Source of the DNA: DATGEP01 sp035310125
GTDB taxonomy: Bacteria; Chloroflexota; Ktedonobacteria; Ktedonobacterales; JADMIN01
Direction: 5' to 3'
Length of the DNA stretch: 12,633 bases
Assembly (NCBI GenBank): GCA_035310125.1
Contig: DATGEP010000309.1
Span: 1-12,633 of the forward strand
The number at the start of each line of letters is the position of its first letter. Positions within the stretch are counted from its first letter, which is position 1. The notes beneath the pieces were generated by a model. The model made no database searches. It saw only the letters and a program-made list of their open reading frames with translations, and was not told the origin of the DNA. Below are positions 1 through 6,067 of the stretch, one piece after another. The position numbers were made by a program, and so were the translations under genes.

Positions 1-96
1 GCGACTCAGCTCGCGAATGCTCTTGGTCCCGGAACGAATTAGCTCAACCGCTTCCGCGCGAAACTCTGGCGGGTAGGGCGGTCGCGTTCTCGGCAT
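1..96 (-). CDS. IS3-family transposase OrfA, N-terminal 32 residues (partial)
   Basis: OrfA is the small helix-turn-helix protein of IS3-family elements; it binds the IS ends and is normally fused to the DDE catalytic OrfB by programmed frameshifting. The visible part begins MPRTRPPYPPEFRAEAVELI and continues with SGTKSIRELSR. This is the typical opening of the first helix and turn of an HTH_Tnp_1 domain. The ATG at 96 has a strong AGGAG ribosome site just upstream on the minus strand. The frame stays open to the window edge, so the rest of orfA and all of orfB are unseen. Whether the IS is intact cannot be judged. Confidence 0.8.
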   Translation of the reverse strand, partial: MPRTRPPYPPEFRAEAVELIRSGTKSIRELSR

Positions 97-134
97 GTGG
101 ACTCCTCGTCAGGGGCTTGCCACCCCTAATGCTC

Positions 135-156
135 AGGTGTCCACGCTTACGGGTCA
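135..156. repeat. Putative left terminal inverted repeat of the IS3-family element
   Basis: Read on the minus strand the end starts TGACCC and carries GTGGACACC about a dozen bases in, a common look for IS3-group ends. Its first three bases, TGA, coincide with the stop codon of the adjacent PPOX reading frame. The matching right-end repeat is not in the window. Confidence 0.5.
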
Positions 157-618
157 ACTCCAAATGACTCGGTACACCAGCGCTTGACCACTCCTCATGG
201 AGTCGCCGAGACCGAACCAGGTGCCCTCGGGTGCCGTGAAATGGGCGCCATACTTCGACTCGTAGGTATCCGCGACGTTTCGCAGCTCGGCCTTGTCGCT
301 CACTATTGCACCATCACCCTCGACCACGATGTCGAGACCATCGAGTCTGTTGGAACCGGTCGTGAGGATGCAGTGCGCGTTCTGCGCAAGGTTCCTGGCC
401 TTACGTTCGCTGGGTCCGGTGCAGAAGTACAACGCACCGGCCAGCCAGACTCCTAGCAGCGGGGTGACGTGCGGGCGCCCGTCCGGACGAACTGTCGACA
501 ACCAGTACAGCTCGGCGTCCTGGAGGTCTTTGCGCCCTTGCTCCCATGTCGTCGGGACCGCATTGTCGCTGCTGAAAGCCGATAGCGTGGTAACCGGCTC
601 CCGCTCTCGTTCAATCAT
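154..618 (-). CDS. PPOX-fold F420/FMN-dependent oxidoreductase, probably 3'-truncated by the IS
   Basis: This is a pyridoxamine-5'-phosphate-oxidase-like split-barrel protein of the F420/flavin-dependent class (FDOR-B-like), a cytosolic redox enzyme of unknown substrate. Landmarks are WEQGRKDLQDAELYWLSTV (about residues 25-43), GRPHVTPLLGVW (47-58), LYFCTGPSERKARNLA (63-78, cofactor-contacting region), the VVEGDGAIVSD strand (98-108) and YESKYG (119-124). The ATG at 618 has GGAG eight bases upstream. Family members usually continue past the VYRV strand for another 10-20 residues, often ending TRWRF. Here the frame stops at VYRVIWS, and its TGA is exactly the first three bases of the IS3-family end. 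I infer truncation by IS insertion. The split barrel may still fold, so whether it is functional is open. Confidence 0.75.
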   Translation of the reverse strand: MIEREREPVTTLSAFSSDNAVPTTWEQGRKDLQDAELYWLSTVRPDGRPHVTPLLGVWLAGALYFCTGPSERKARNLAQNAHCILTTGSNRLDGLDIVVEGDGAIVSDKAELRNVADTYESKYGAHFTAPEGTWFGLGDSMRSGQALVYRVIWS

Positions 619-908
619 TTCGCGTCTCCATCCTCAGCTGTGTCACTTGCTCCTCAACTTCTCTTGGCCCAGAGTAGCAACGCCCCAGGGAGATCCGTTT
701 GGCCCGCGGCGAGAAAAACACGCCTGGTCAGGCGACTGGGACTATTCAGGGTCGGCAGACGAGACTATCGCGGCGGGGGTCCACGGGCCGCAGTGCGAGT
801 ACCGCGCTGATGCGGGTCACGGTCGCCCACAGGATGCGCGGGAAGGAGCCGATCACGCTCCGTCGTCACAGCGTCGATAACAGCAGCACATCCTCTGGCG
901 TCAGCCCT
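619..908. other. Intergenic stretch without a recognisable gene
   Basis: This stretch lies between the PPOX gene, whose upstream side it forms, and the permease remnant. Short minus-strand open stretches exist, for example one ending at 866 that reads PPEGLTPEDVLLLSTL. None has a recognisable fold, start and ribosome site together. It is probably decayed coding DNA. Confidence 0.4.
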
Positions 909-1226
909 TCAGGCGGCTGCCACTGCTTGCTCGAGCCCGACGCGGTCCGCGTACAGCTGAGTCGCGGGCGTGTACGAACGAAACGAGCGCCCGAAGTCTC
1001 CTCGTGCTGCGGCAGCCAGCCAGGTCAAATAACGAACCACTGCCGGATCGTCGAGATACAGTTCGGCGCGCTTGGCCGCCAGGTCCGGGGGTGTGATTGT
1101 TTGCCTGCCGGCTGCCTGGAGCAGTAGATAAGCGGGATCACCCGGCGTGATCGCCTGCAGACCAAAAGCAACGGGCCGAACAGTCGGCCTGCCCCTCGCT
1201 TCTGACTGGCTCGGCCTGGTTACCAT
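909..1226 (-). pseudogene. Fragment of DppB/OppB-type peptide ABC-transporter permease
   Basis: The open frame is 105 codons. Residues 19-95 match the periplasmic part that follows the first membrane helix of DppB-like permeases: PGDPAYLLL, then LAAKRAELYLDDPAVVRYL, then ARGDFGRSFRSYTP. Intact proteins have about 300-340 residues, a leading transmembrane helix and five more helices with an EAA loop; all are missing here. The first ~18 residues (MVTRPSQSEARGRPTVRP) and the last ten do not match the family, so both ends are broken. Its putative start is only 21 bp from the divergent GTG of the monooxygenase, too little for two promoters, which also argues that this is debris. No matching ATPase or binding protein is nearby. 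Confidence 0.65.
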
Positions 1227-1247
1227 GGTCAGCGTAAGGAAAAGTAC

Positions 1248-2169
1248 GTGCTACTAGGACAACAGCTTGCTAGCTACTCGCCGAGCACACACGGCAATCA
1301 CTGGGATACCACGCTTGCCGCGGCTCGGGCGTGCGAGCAGGCCGGCCTGGATTCGGTGTGGCTCGCCGATCACTTCATGTTTCCGGATGACAAACATCCT
1401 GAGAAGGAAGTGCCGGTGTTCGATTGCTTCGTCGTTCTCGGCGCAATCGCGGCGTGCACGTCAAGTATCCGGATTGGCGAACTGGTGGTTGGCGTTCCGT
1501 ATCGCAACCCGGTCCTGCTGGCGAAGATGCTGACGACGCTCGACGTCATTGCCCATGGGCGGACCATTGTCGGCCTTGGCGCGGCCTGGCATGAGCCGGA
1601 GTTTCGCGCCTATGGCTGGCCATTTCCATCAGTTCGCGACCGTATGGAAATGCTCGAGGAAGCGGTCCAGATCGTCGATCTGGTGATGACCGAGCGCCCG
1701 GCCAGCTTCAGCGGGAAGCACTACACGGTGGATGGCGCTTACAACGATCCGATGCCGGTGCTGAAGCCCACCCATCATGATCGGTGGCAGTGGCGAGAAG
1801 GTCACCCTGCGGCTGGCGGCGCAGTACGCGGATTTTTGCAACGTCGGCGGCAATCCGGACGTCGTCCGCCACAGATACGACGTGCTGCGCCAGCACTGCG
1901 AGCGTGTCGGCAGGTCGCCCGATGCGGTGACCCGGTCGAATGATGTTGGGATCCTGATTGCCTCCAGCGAGCGCGAGCTAGCAGCGAAAAAAGAGCGCCA
2001 CGGCGACAAGTTTGACCTGGTTGGCACACCGGATCAGATTCTCGAAGGACTCCGCCGCTACGGCCAGGCGGGCTCGCAATATGTCACCTTCCATATGCCG
2101 GATGCAAGTGATATCGAACCGATTTTGCTACTCGGCGAGACGGTCGTGTGCGAGGCAGCCGCGCTCTAA
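1248..2169 (+). pseudogene. Luciferase-like F420-dependent monooxygenase, split by a frameshift
   Basis: Two frames together make a complete LLM-class (bacterial luciferase fold) oxidoreductase of about 307 residues. The 5' part opens at GTG 1248, with AGGA about seven bases upstream. It carries ACEQAGLDSVWLADHFMFP, SIRIGELVVGVPYRNPVLLA, GRTIVGLGAAWHEPEF and YGWPFPSVRDRMEMLEEAV. The 3' part resumes in the next frame near 1770 with PIMIGGSGEKVTLRLAAQYA, then ends with VGTPDQILEGLRRYGQAG. The break lies in the usual KPHPPI-MIGG segment around 1764-1776, and the frames differ by +1 (equivalently -2). Read as it stands, the first frame runs off-family to a stop at 1943. The intact family oxidises or reduces small substrates with F420 or FMN in the cytosol. 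A sequencing error would give the same picture. Confidence 0.8.
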
Positions 2170-2180
2170 AGGGTAACTCC

Positions 2181-2204
2181 GCTCAAGCAAATTCCATCTT
2201 GAGC
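2181..2204. terminator. Weak hairpin after the monooxygenase gene
   Basis: GCTCAAG at 2181-2187 is perfectly repeated in inverse at 2198-2204 with a 10-base loop, 12 bp after the monooxygenase stop. There is no T-tract on either side, so an intrinsic terminator is only a possibility. Confidence 0.25.
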
Positions 2205-2235
2205 ATCCCGTCGGGTAATGGCCCAGCAGAGCGGA

Positions 2236-2373
2236 TCAGGCGCGACCCGCAGCCACGTCTCGAATGAACTGGATCAGGCCTTCGAAGTAGACCTGCTGCT
2301 CGTCGTAGAGTGCGAGGTGGCTGCCGTCCGGGCAGAGGAGGTATCGCTCGTTGGCGAGGGCGGTCGCCATCGC
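2236..2373 (-). pseudogene. C-terminal tail of a proline-iminopeptidase-like alpha/beta hydrolase
   Basis: The last ~45 codons of a minus-strand frame read MATALANERYLL, CPDGSHLALYDEQQVYFEGL and IQFIRDV before the stop. This matches the C-terminal catalytic-His strand and last helix of alpha/beta hydrolases of the prolyl-aminopeptidase group, where GSHLA(M/L)YD holds the catalytic histidine. Upstream the frame loses similarity. The nucleophile elbow (GxSxG), the catalytic Asp and the whole cap domain are absent before the next gene. It is therefore a C-terminal remnant, without function as it stands. Confidence 0.6.
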
Positions 2374-2554
2374 AGCAGCACCGCCGCCTGATGGCCGGTG
2401 ACATCGAACCTGCCCGCCTTGCGGAAATGCCGCGGAGCGATGACGCACACCGCGGCTCTCTGCGGAACCGGGACCCAGTGGACCGCGTCGATGACGAACG
2501 GGCGCACCATCCCGGTCTTGAATCTCGACGCGCTTAACTCGCAACGAGTTCAGG

Positions 2555-2971
2555 TTAGCGCGTCGTGATCGGCTCCAGGACGATGACGGGGATCTTGCGC
2601 GTTGTCTTCGTCTGGTACTCGGCGAAGTTCGGCATGAGCGCAGCCTGCGCGTTGAACAATCGCTCGCGCTCCGGTCCTGCGGTGACGATGGCCCGTGCAG
2701 GAAAGCACTTGTCGCCGACTTCGACTGTCACCTCCGGGTTGGCGACCAGGTTGTGGAACCAGTCCGGATTGTTGGCGTAGCCGCCTTTGGAGGCAATGAT
2801 GACGTAGCGGTCACCGTCGCGCGTATACGCCAGCGGATTCACCCGCGGCTGTCCGCTCCGGGCACCCGTCGTGCCCAGGAGCAGCAGCGGCGCGCCGTTT
2901 GGCATCGCCCCGTTGTTGGCGCGGAACGTTTCGATGAGTTTGGCGTTGTACTCGTTGGTTGGAAAGGTCAT
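2555..2971 (-). CDS. DDN-type F420H2-dependent nitroreductase/quinone reductase
   Basis: This 138-residue protein belongs to the deazaflavin (F420)-dependent nitroreductase family (split beta-barrel, relatives of mycobacterial Ddn). These proteins use F420H2 to reduce quinones or nitro compounds, often at the membrane. Family signatures are LLLLGTTGARSGQPRVNPLAY (about residues 28-48), VIIASKGGYANNPDWFHNL (57-75), NPEVTVEVG (78-86) and the C-terminal FAEYQTKTTRKIPVIVLEP. Length and all blocks look intact. I chose the ATG at 2971 (MTFPTNEYN). A TTG 13 codons upstream keeps the frame open, but its extra residues do not look like family sequence and it has no ribosome site; the ATG has only a weak one. 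It lies convergent to the monooxygenase gene with the hydrolase remnant between. Confidence 0.85.
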   Translation of the reverse strand: MTFPTNEYNAKLIETFRANNGAMPNGAPLLLLGTTGARSGQPRVNPLAYTRDGDRYVIIASKGGYANNPDWFHNLVANPEVTVEVGDKCFPARAIVTAGPERERLFNAQAALMPNFAEYQTKTTRKIPVIVLEPITTR

Positions 2972-3134
2972 TGCTGTCGAAACTGGATAACCATCTCGGA
3001 GGGTGAACAATTCCGCAGCGACCGAAGGTCAGGCGGTCTGACCACAAAGTTGAACCTGGCGCTCAGGCTGCCGTCGCCATTGGTCTGGGTGTTCAATAAG
3101 AGGCTGGGATCGAAGATGCTGTGAGTCCCGGCCC

Positions 3135-3172
3135 GTGAGCCACGAGGGGGCCATGGCGCGGTCGTGGCTCAC
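3135..3172. repeat. Perfect 11-bp inverted repeat (GTGAGCCACGA ... TCGTGGCTCAC)
   Basis: The arms lie at 3135-3145 and 3162-3172 with a 16-base GC-rich loop containing CCATGG. There is no T-run, so it is not a clear intrinsic terminator. It could be an operator, a remnant of mobile-element ends or a rho-independent-like stem that has lost its tail. Confidence 0.6.
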
Positions 3173-3462
3173 TCCGCCAATCTTGCGCCTGGCATGGCAG
3201 AGTTGCGAATGACGTGTGGCAACGAGACGTCGGTCCGTCCGATCGAAGTTCGCTGACGGGTTTGGCGGCTGCTCGAGAATCCTGGCGGCAGCCACGGTTG
3301 CACTTCTCAAGGCGGATTGAGGAACGAAATCGTGAGTGGTTGCCCTGCTGGTCGACCTCGATGTTCATATCCAAGCCTGGCCGGAACTGGCGAGAGGCCC
3401 GCGGGACGCTTGCTCAGGGCAAACTTCAAACGCTGATGGAGTCCAGTTCAGAAAAGTGGATC

Positions 3463-3561
3463 CTGCACAGCGCGCGCGGATCGTATGGGCTGGCCCGAAC
3501 TCACCTCGATGAAGCGCTGGCGGTAGCCCAGGCCGCCAACGATCTGCCCGTCATTTTCTGG
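3463..3561 (+). pseudogene. Possible TPR-type fragment
   Basis: Within a longer plus-strand frame, the segment SYGLARTHLDEALAVAQAAN has the spacing of a tetratricopeptide helix pair (small residue, Tyr, AR..L.EAL..A). Such repeats occur in LuxR/AfsR-type regulators and ATPases. Flanking residues in the same frame are arginine- and proline-rich and do not continue the repeat. Support is a single motif only, so treat this as a scrap of decayed coding DNA. Confidence 0.25.
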
Positions 3562-3670
3562 CCCACGCTGCCGAGATTGCCCGGTCCTGGAAAAATAAGC
3601 GGGCCAGGAAGCTTGCCACGTCGGCTTGTGCCAAGTTTGTTGGGGGTAAGAGTGTCCCGGGGGTAGCCGC

Positions 3671-3787
3671 ATGGCCGCGGACGTCGTTCAGGCCAGATAC
3701 GCGGAGTTGGACGAAGTCGCGCAGCGGTTCAACCAGCTCGCGAACGACAACGCCCAACTGGTGCAGCGGGTGAACGGCACGTTTGCC
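3671..3787 (+). pseudogene. N-terminal stump of a WXG100-family (type VII secretion) protein
   Basis: The frame opens at an ATG preceded by GGGGGT about five bases upstream and reads MAADVVQARYAELDEVAQRF, then NQLANDNAQLVQRVNGTF. This is the typical first helix of WXG100/ESAT-6-like proteins, which form helical hairpins of about 100 residues and are exported by type VII systems. After about residue 38 the family pattern breaks. The WxG turn and the second helix are missing, and the frame continues with basic, low-similarity residues to a stop at 3904. The start and ribosome site survive, so a short peptide could still be made, but a functional WXG100 protein could not. No EccC-type ATPase is in the window. 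Confidence 0.55.
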
Positions 3788-3848
3788 AAAACACGACTCG
3801 GCCATCAACCGAGCCGCCGCTGGCAGGTCAGCCGGCGCCAGCGAAAGA

Positions 3849-3986
3849 TCACCGCCGCAGCCGGGGATCGAGCACGTCGGGCAACCCGTCGCCGAGGAGA
3901 TTGAACCCCAGGACCGCCAACATGATCGCGAGTCCGGGAAAGATCGCCCGGTGCGGCGCCAGCTCCAGGGCCTGGCGCCCGTTGGT
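3849..3986 (-). pseudogene. C-terminal tail of a DppC/OppC-type peptide ABC-transporter permease
   Basis: On the minus strand an open stretch of 46 codons reads NGRQALELAPHRAIFPGLAI, then MLAVLGFNLLGDGLPDVLDP, then RLRR and stop. This is the conserved last membrane helix and tail of DppC-type permeases (FPGLAIMLTVLxFNLLGDGLRDxLDPRL). A stop lies just upstream in frame, so the preceding ~250 residues, including the EAA loop, are gone. The frame is too short and lacks a start codon, so it is a remnant. It lies 2.6 kb from the DppB-like stump and upstream of it in the minus direction, the reverse of the usual dppB-dppC order. The two remnants therefore do not come from simple in-place decay of one operon. 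Confidence 0.65.
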
Positions 3987-4344
3987 TCACTGCAGGGTCA
4001 ATGGCACCCGGTGTGCAGGCTGGATCGGGCAACCCACCCTGACTGACGCAGCCCGATGTCTTCGTGCGCGCCGCGGGTGCCCACGCGCTGCTAACAAGCC
4101 AGGTTCTAGAGAGTTGGTTGGTGCACGCGCTTTCGTCAGCCAGGTTGGGTGGTGTCCAGAAGCCGCCCGTCGGTTCTGCGCCCAAGCTCGTGCAGGCGGA
4201 TGGCAACAGTTCTCTTGGTGCATCGCTCAGCACGGCGGCCCGCGCTTGTTCTGCGTGCCCGGCCGATACGGAGACGCGTGGTCAATATGCCCGCTACCTG
4301 GAAATGGTCGGCCGAAGGCTGGCGTGATGGTGAGGGTAAGTCAG
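3987..4344. other. Region without a recognisable gene
   Basis: Several overlapping frames are open on both strands, but none has a ribosome site, a family motif or a hydrophobicity pattern that I can support. It is probably decayed sequence between the DppC and DNA-ligase remnants. Confidence 0.4.
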
Positions 4345-4581
4345 TTACAACGAGAGCTGGTCAAGCCCGCAGTCGTCGACTGAGCGGTCGGGCCGCCACC
4401 GAAGGAAAGCCACCGGGAATCTCGCCCAACGTCCGAGGTCAAGATTGGTCACGCGGATTTCGCACACAATTGTCGGCTCGACAGGATGCCACGGCGGCAC
4501 GGCGTCGTGCTGCCACCGCGATTTGATCGCCGACTCCTCGGGGCCCGCACGTTTGAGCAGCTCGGCAATCGGACCAGCCAC
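4345..4581 (-). pseudogene. C-terminal tail of an ATP-dependent DNA ligase (LigC/LigD-like)
   Basis: Residues about 31-76 of this 78-codon frame read WHPVEPTIVCEIRVTNLDLG, RWARFPVAFLRWRPDR and DDCGLDQL. This fits the end of the OB-fold domain of bacterial ATP-dependent ligases, where a VxPELVxEVxY strand precedes RxRHPxxFLRWRPDR and a CTxxQL tail. The upstream nucleotidyltransferase domain with its KxDG lysine is absent: the frame opens only 30 residues before the match, and no KxDG is seen. It is a remnant of a nick-sealing or end-joining ligase. I am moderately sure of the family and confident that it is not a whole gene. Confidence 0.5.
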
Positions 4582-4630
4582 GTCTGAAGCTATGGGATGG
4601 GTAACAGCAAAGTGGTGTTAGGTCCCCTAC

Positions 4631-4652
4631 TGTCATGTGTCATGTGAACATG
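4631..4652. promoter_or_regulatory. Tandem TGTCATG repeat with overlapping hyphenated palindrome
   Basis: TGTCATG occurs twice in tandem at 4631-4644. The second copy overlaps CATGT-GA-ACATG at 4641-4652, a perfect 5+5 inverted repeat. It lies about 60-85 bp upstream of the SUKH gene and could be an operator. No convincing -35/-10 pair was found beside it. Confidence 0.25.
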
Positions 4653-4714
4653 CAGCGGTGGCGGCCGTTCATTGACTTCCGGCGAGATTTACGGACTGGC
4701 CGCAGGTGCCGACA

Positions 4715-5266
4715 ATGTCATTTGTGCTCGTTGGATGTGAGGCGGTCGATGGGGTGGTGCAGGTCTTGGAGGCTGGCGGACCAGCGGCCAACCCCGTGAG
4801 ATTGTTTGTCGGATGCACCGCGGTTGAGATTCAAGAAGTTGCTGACGCTCAAGGGTTGCGCCGTCTACCGCGCGTGTACGAATGCTTTCTCGCTCGAATG
4901 GGTAAGGAAGCAGGCGGTTTCCTCGCCCGAGGCGATGGCAGTGAGTATCTCTACCCCGACCTACTTACGATGCGCGAGATTGCCGATCAGATTCTCGACC
5001 AGAATGGTCGCCCATTCACTCTTGACCGGTCAGACGTAGTCATCGGCCAATACCTGGCCCAGCAGTTTCATTTCCTGGATGGGCGAAAAGGCGACCCCGA
5101 CGACCCACCCGTTTGGAGCTACTTAGAGAGTTATGTTGCTCCTGTGCAGCTCATCGATCGGTACTCTGACCTACTGCTTGGACTCGCCACTGAGTTCACC
5201 ACGGGCGTGCCAGCGTTCCACGGAGATTACTTTGCGGACGTACCGAAGCTTGAGGGCTGGAAGTAG
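4715..5266 (+). CDS. SMI1/KNR4 (SUKH-type) family protein, probable orphan immunity protein
   Basis: This 183-residue soluble protein resembles the SMI1/KNR4 superfamily. Members often act as immunity proteins that neutralise polymorphic or contact-dependent toxins. Features are the LPRVYECFLARMGKEAGGFL block (family L-P-x-x-Y-x-x-F-L-x-x-M-G), the YLYPDLLTMREIADQIL helix and the YLAQQFHFLDGRKGDPDDPP segment, where an aromatic strand is followed by acidic D-D-P-P-V. I chose ATG 4715 because AGGTG lies six bases upstream; GTG 4706 is also in frame. No signal peptide or membrane helix is visible. No toxin gene is adjacent, but the WXG100 stump 1 kb upstream may hint at a lost secreted-toxin locus. 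It is the only gene between 3 and 5.5 kb that looks intact, so it may be under selection or be recent cargo. Confidence 0.75.
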   Translation: MSFVLVGCEAVDGVVQVLEAGGPAANPVRLFVGCTAVEIQEVADAQGLRRLPRVYECFLARMGKEAGGFLARGDGSEYLYPDLLTMREIADQILDQNGRPFTLDRSDVVIGQYLAQQFHFLDGRKGDPDDPPVWSYLESYVAPVQLIDRYSDLLLGLATEFTTGVPAFHGDYFADVPKLEGWK

Positions 5267-5541
5267 GCGCACTCACCACGCCGATCACGGATCAAAGTGG
5301 CTTGGTGATCGTCCGGATTGACTCAGTCGGGCTGCGTCGAAGGAAGACGCCGCGGACGCGTGCCGTCTCGTTCTCATCAAATTCGAGCACTATCTGGCCG
5401 TGCCTCTGCAGGCCTACAGACACCACTTGCAAGCGCCGATTGGTAGAACATACGTTTGTCGGTGGTGTATGTCGGCACGTTTGATAGCAACTCAGGCGTA
5501 CGTCTGTCAGTGACGGTCTGTGAAGAAGGAGGTTTCCGGCG
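5267..5541. other. Spacer between the SUKH gene and tnpC, with possible recombinase-site repeats
   Basis: No established gene. CGATCAC at 5282-5288 is inverted at 5305-5311 without a T-tract. A minus-strand frame ending at 5292 contains GQIVLEFDENETARVRGVFL with normal-looking protein composition, but it has no good start or ribosome site. At 5448-5500 related motifs recur: ACATACGTTTGTC, GTATGTCGG and TACGTCTGTCAG. They resemble bases found at the other side of the tnpABC operon. Confidence 0.4.
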
Positions 5542-6066
5542 TCAGTCTGGGTGAGATCGCGCTGCCTGGAGGAGGACGATTTCCGTCTCCAGACGAACGA
5601 TCCTTGCCAGCAGTGTCTGCTGGTCGTAGGCCAGGGCACCGCGCTGGTGGCGCTCGGTTGCCAGGTCTTGCTGCAGCGTTCGGATCCGTCCCACCAGGTC
5701 GCGTTTATCGAGACCCTGCAGCGGGTCGTACGACGAGCGTGGTGTTCGGCGTGCACTTTTTCGAACGCGTCGTCGTTTGCCGCGCGGTTGGTCGTCGGCT
5801 GTCGCTGACCCGGTAAAGGCGCTGGCGGCCTCGCGGTACAACTCGTAGGCGCGCGGATTTCTGCGGATCACCTGAAAGCTCAGTCCAGCGAAGCCCGGCT
5901 CAAGTTCGCGCGTGACCTGCTTGAGTGACTCGGCGGTGATCTTCTGTTCCGCCGTTCGCAGCGCGGCGATGCCCGCGCGCAGGCGTTCTACCGTTCGGCC
6001 GGCGCGTTCGGCGGCGCGCTGCTTCAAGTGAGCGAAGGGATCTGCGGCTACCTCGGGATCGTTCAT
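5542..6066 (-). CDS. tnpC: Tn554-type TnpC-like accessory transposition protein (DUF6262-like)
   Basis: This 174-residue, strongly basic protein is the third gene of a tnpA-tnpB-tnpC operon. In Tn554, TnpC is not a recombinase but influences transposition efficiency and orientation. Visible parts are an N-terminal helical segment, then ITAESLKQVTRELEPGF and LSFQVIRRNPRAYELYREAA (about 43-81). The latter resembles the small DNA-binding domain of TnpC-like proteins, where a helix-turn-helix is followed by YRNP. A basic stretch GKRRRVRKSARR (96-107) follows, and then a long coiled coil (about 118-170, with LVGRIRTLQQDLATE and LLARIVRLETEIVLL). The ATG follows the tnpB stop as TGAGATG and has GAGG six bases upstream, so it is translated with tnpB. 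It is longer than the classic ~125-residue TnpC. Family assignment rests mainly on operon position and architecture. Confidence 0.75.
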   Translation of the reverse strand: MNDPEVAADPFAHLKQRAAERAGRTVERLRAGIAALRTAEQKITAESLKQVTRELEPGFAGLSFQVIRRNPRAYELYREAASAFTGSATADDQPRGKRRRVRKSARRTPRSSYDPLQGLDKRDLVGRIRTLQQDLATERHQRGALAYDQQTLLARIVRLETEIVLLQAARSHPD

Positions 6067-6067
6067 C

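Larger units (their letters stand above)
1..156 (-). mobile_element. IS3-family insertion sequence, left-end fragment
   Basis: The element enters from beyond the left edge of the window. Its minus-strand end begins TGACCCGTAAGCGTGGACA at 156 and is followed after about 60 bp by an OrfA-like start codon. That layout, with a 5'-TG tip and orfA just inside the left end, is usual for the IS3 family. The other terminus and the target duplication are outside the window, so the exact tip at 156 is inferred from the TG rule and from the break in the neighbouring PPOX gene. Confidence 0.7.
3011..3670. other. Region without an intact gene; decayed sequence
   Basis: Nothing here looks like a complete gene. 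A minus-strand stretch at 3022-3120 reads FDPSLLLNTQTNGDGSLSA, which has the feel of real protein, but it has no start and I cannot assign it. An inverted repeat sits at 3135-3172 and a TPR-like scrap at 3463-3561; both are listed separately. The remaining open frames are arginine- and proline-rich shadows. Confidence 0.5.

Noticed and set aside
866..934. Minus-strand stretch PPEGLTPEDVLLLSTL as a gene end
   Set aside because: It looks like a protein C-terminus, but no family was recognised and no upstream body is open in the same frame.
3805..4233. 142-codon minus-strand open frame
   Set aside because: It overlaps the DppC tail in a different frame, and the frame with DppC similarity is the meaningful one. 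This one is proline- and alanine-rich shadow.
5292..5426. Small minus-strand frame with GQIVLEFDENETARVRGVFL
   Set aside because: Composition looks protein-like, but it has no good start codon or ribosome site and no recognised family, so it is not called as a gene.
5448..5500. Short CRISPR-like or iteron array of ACGTNTGTC motifs
   Set aside because: Copies are short, imperfect and irregularly spaced, with no constant repeat or spacer length. They are treated only as possible recombinase-site repeats.
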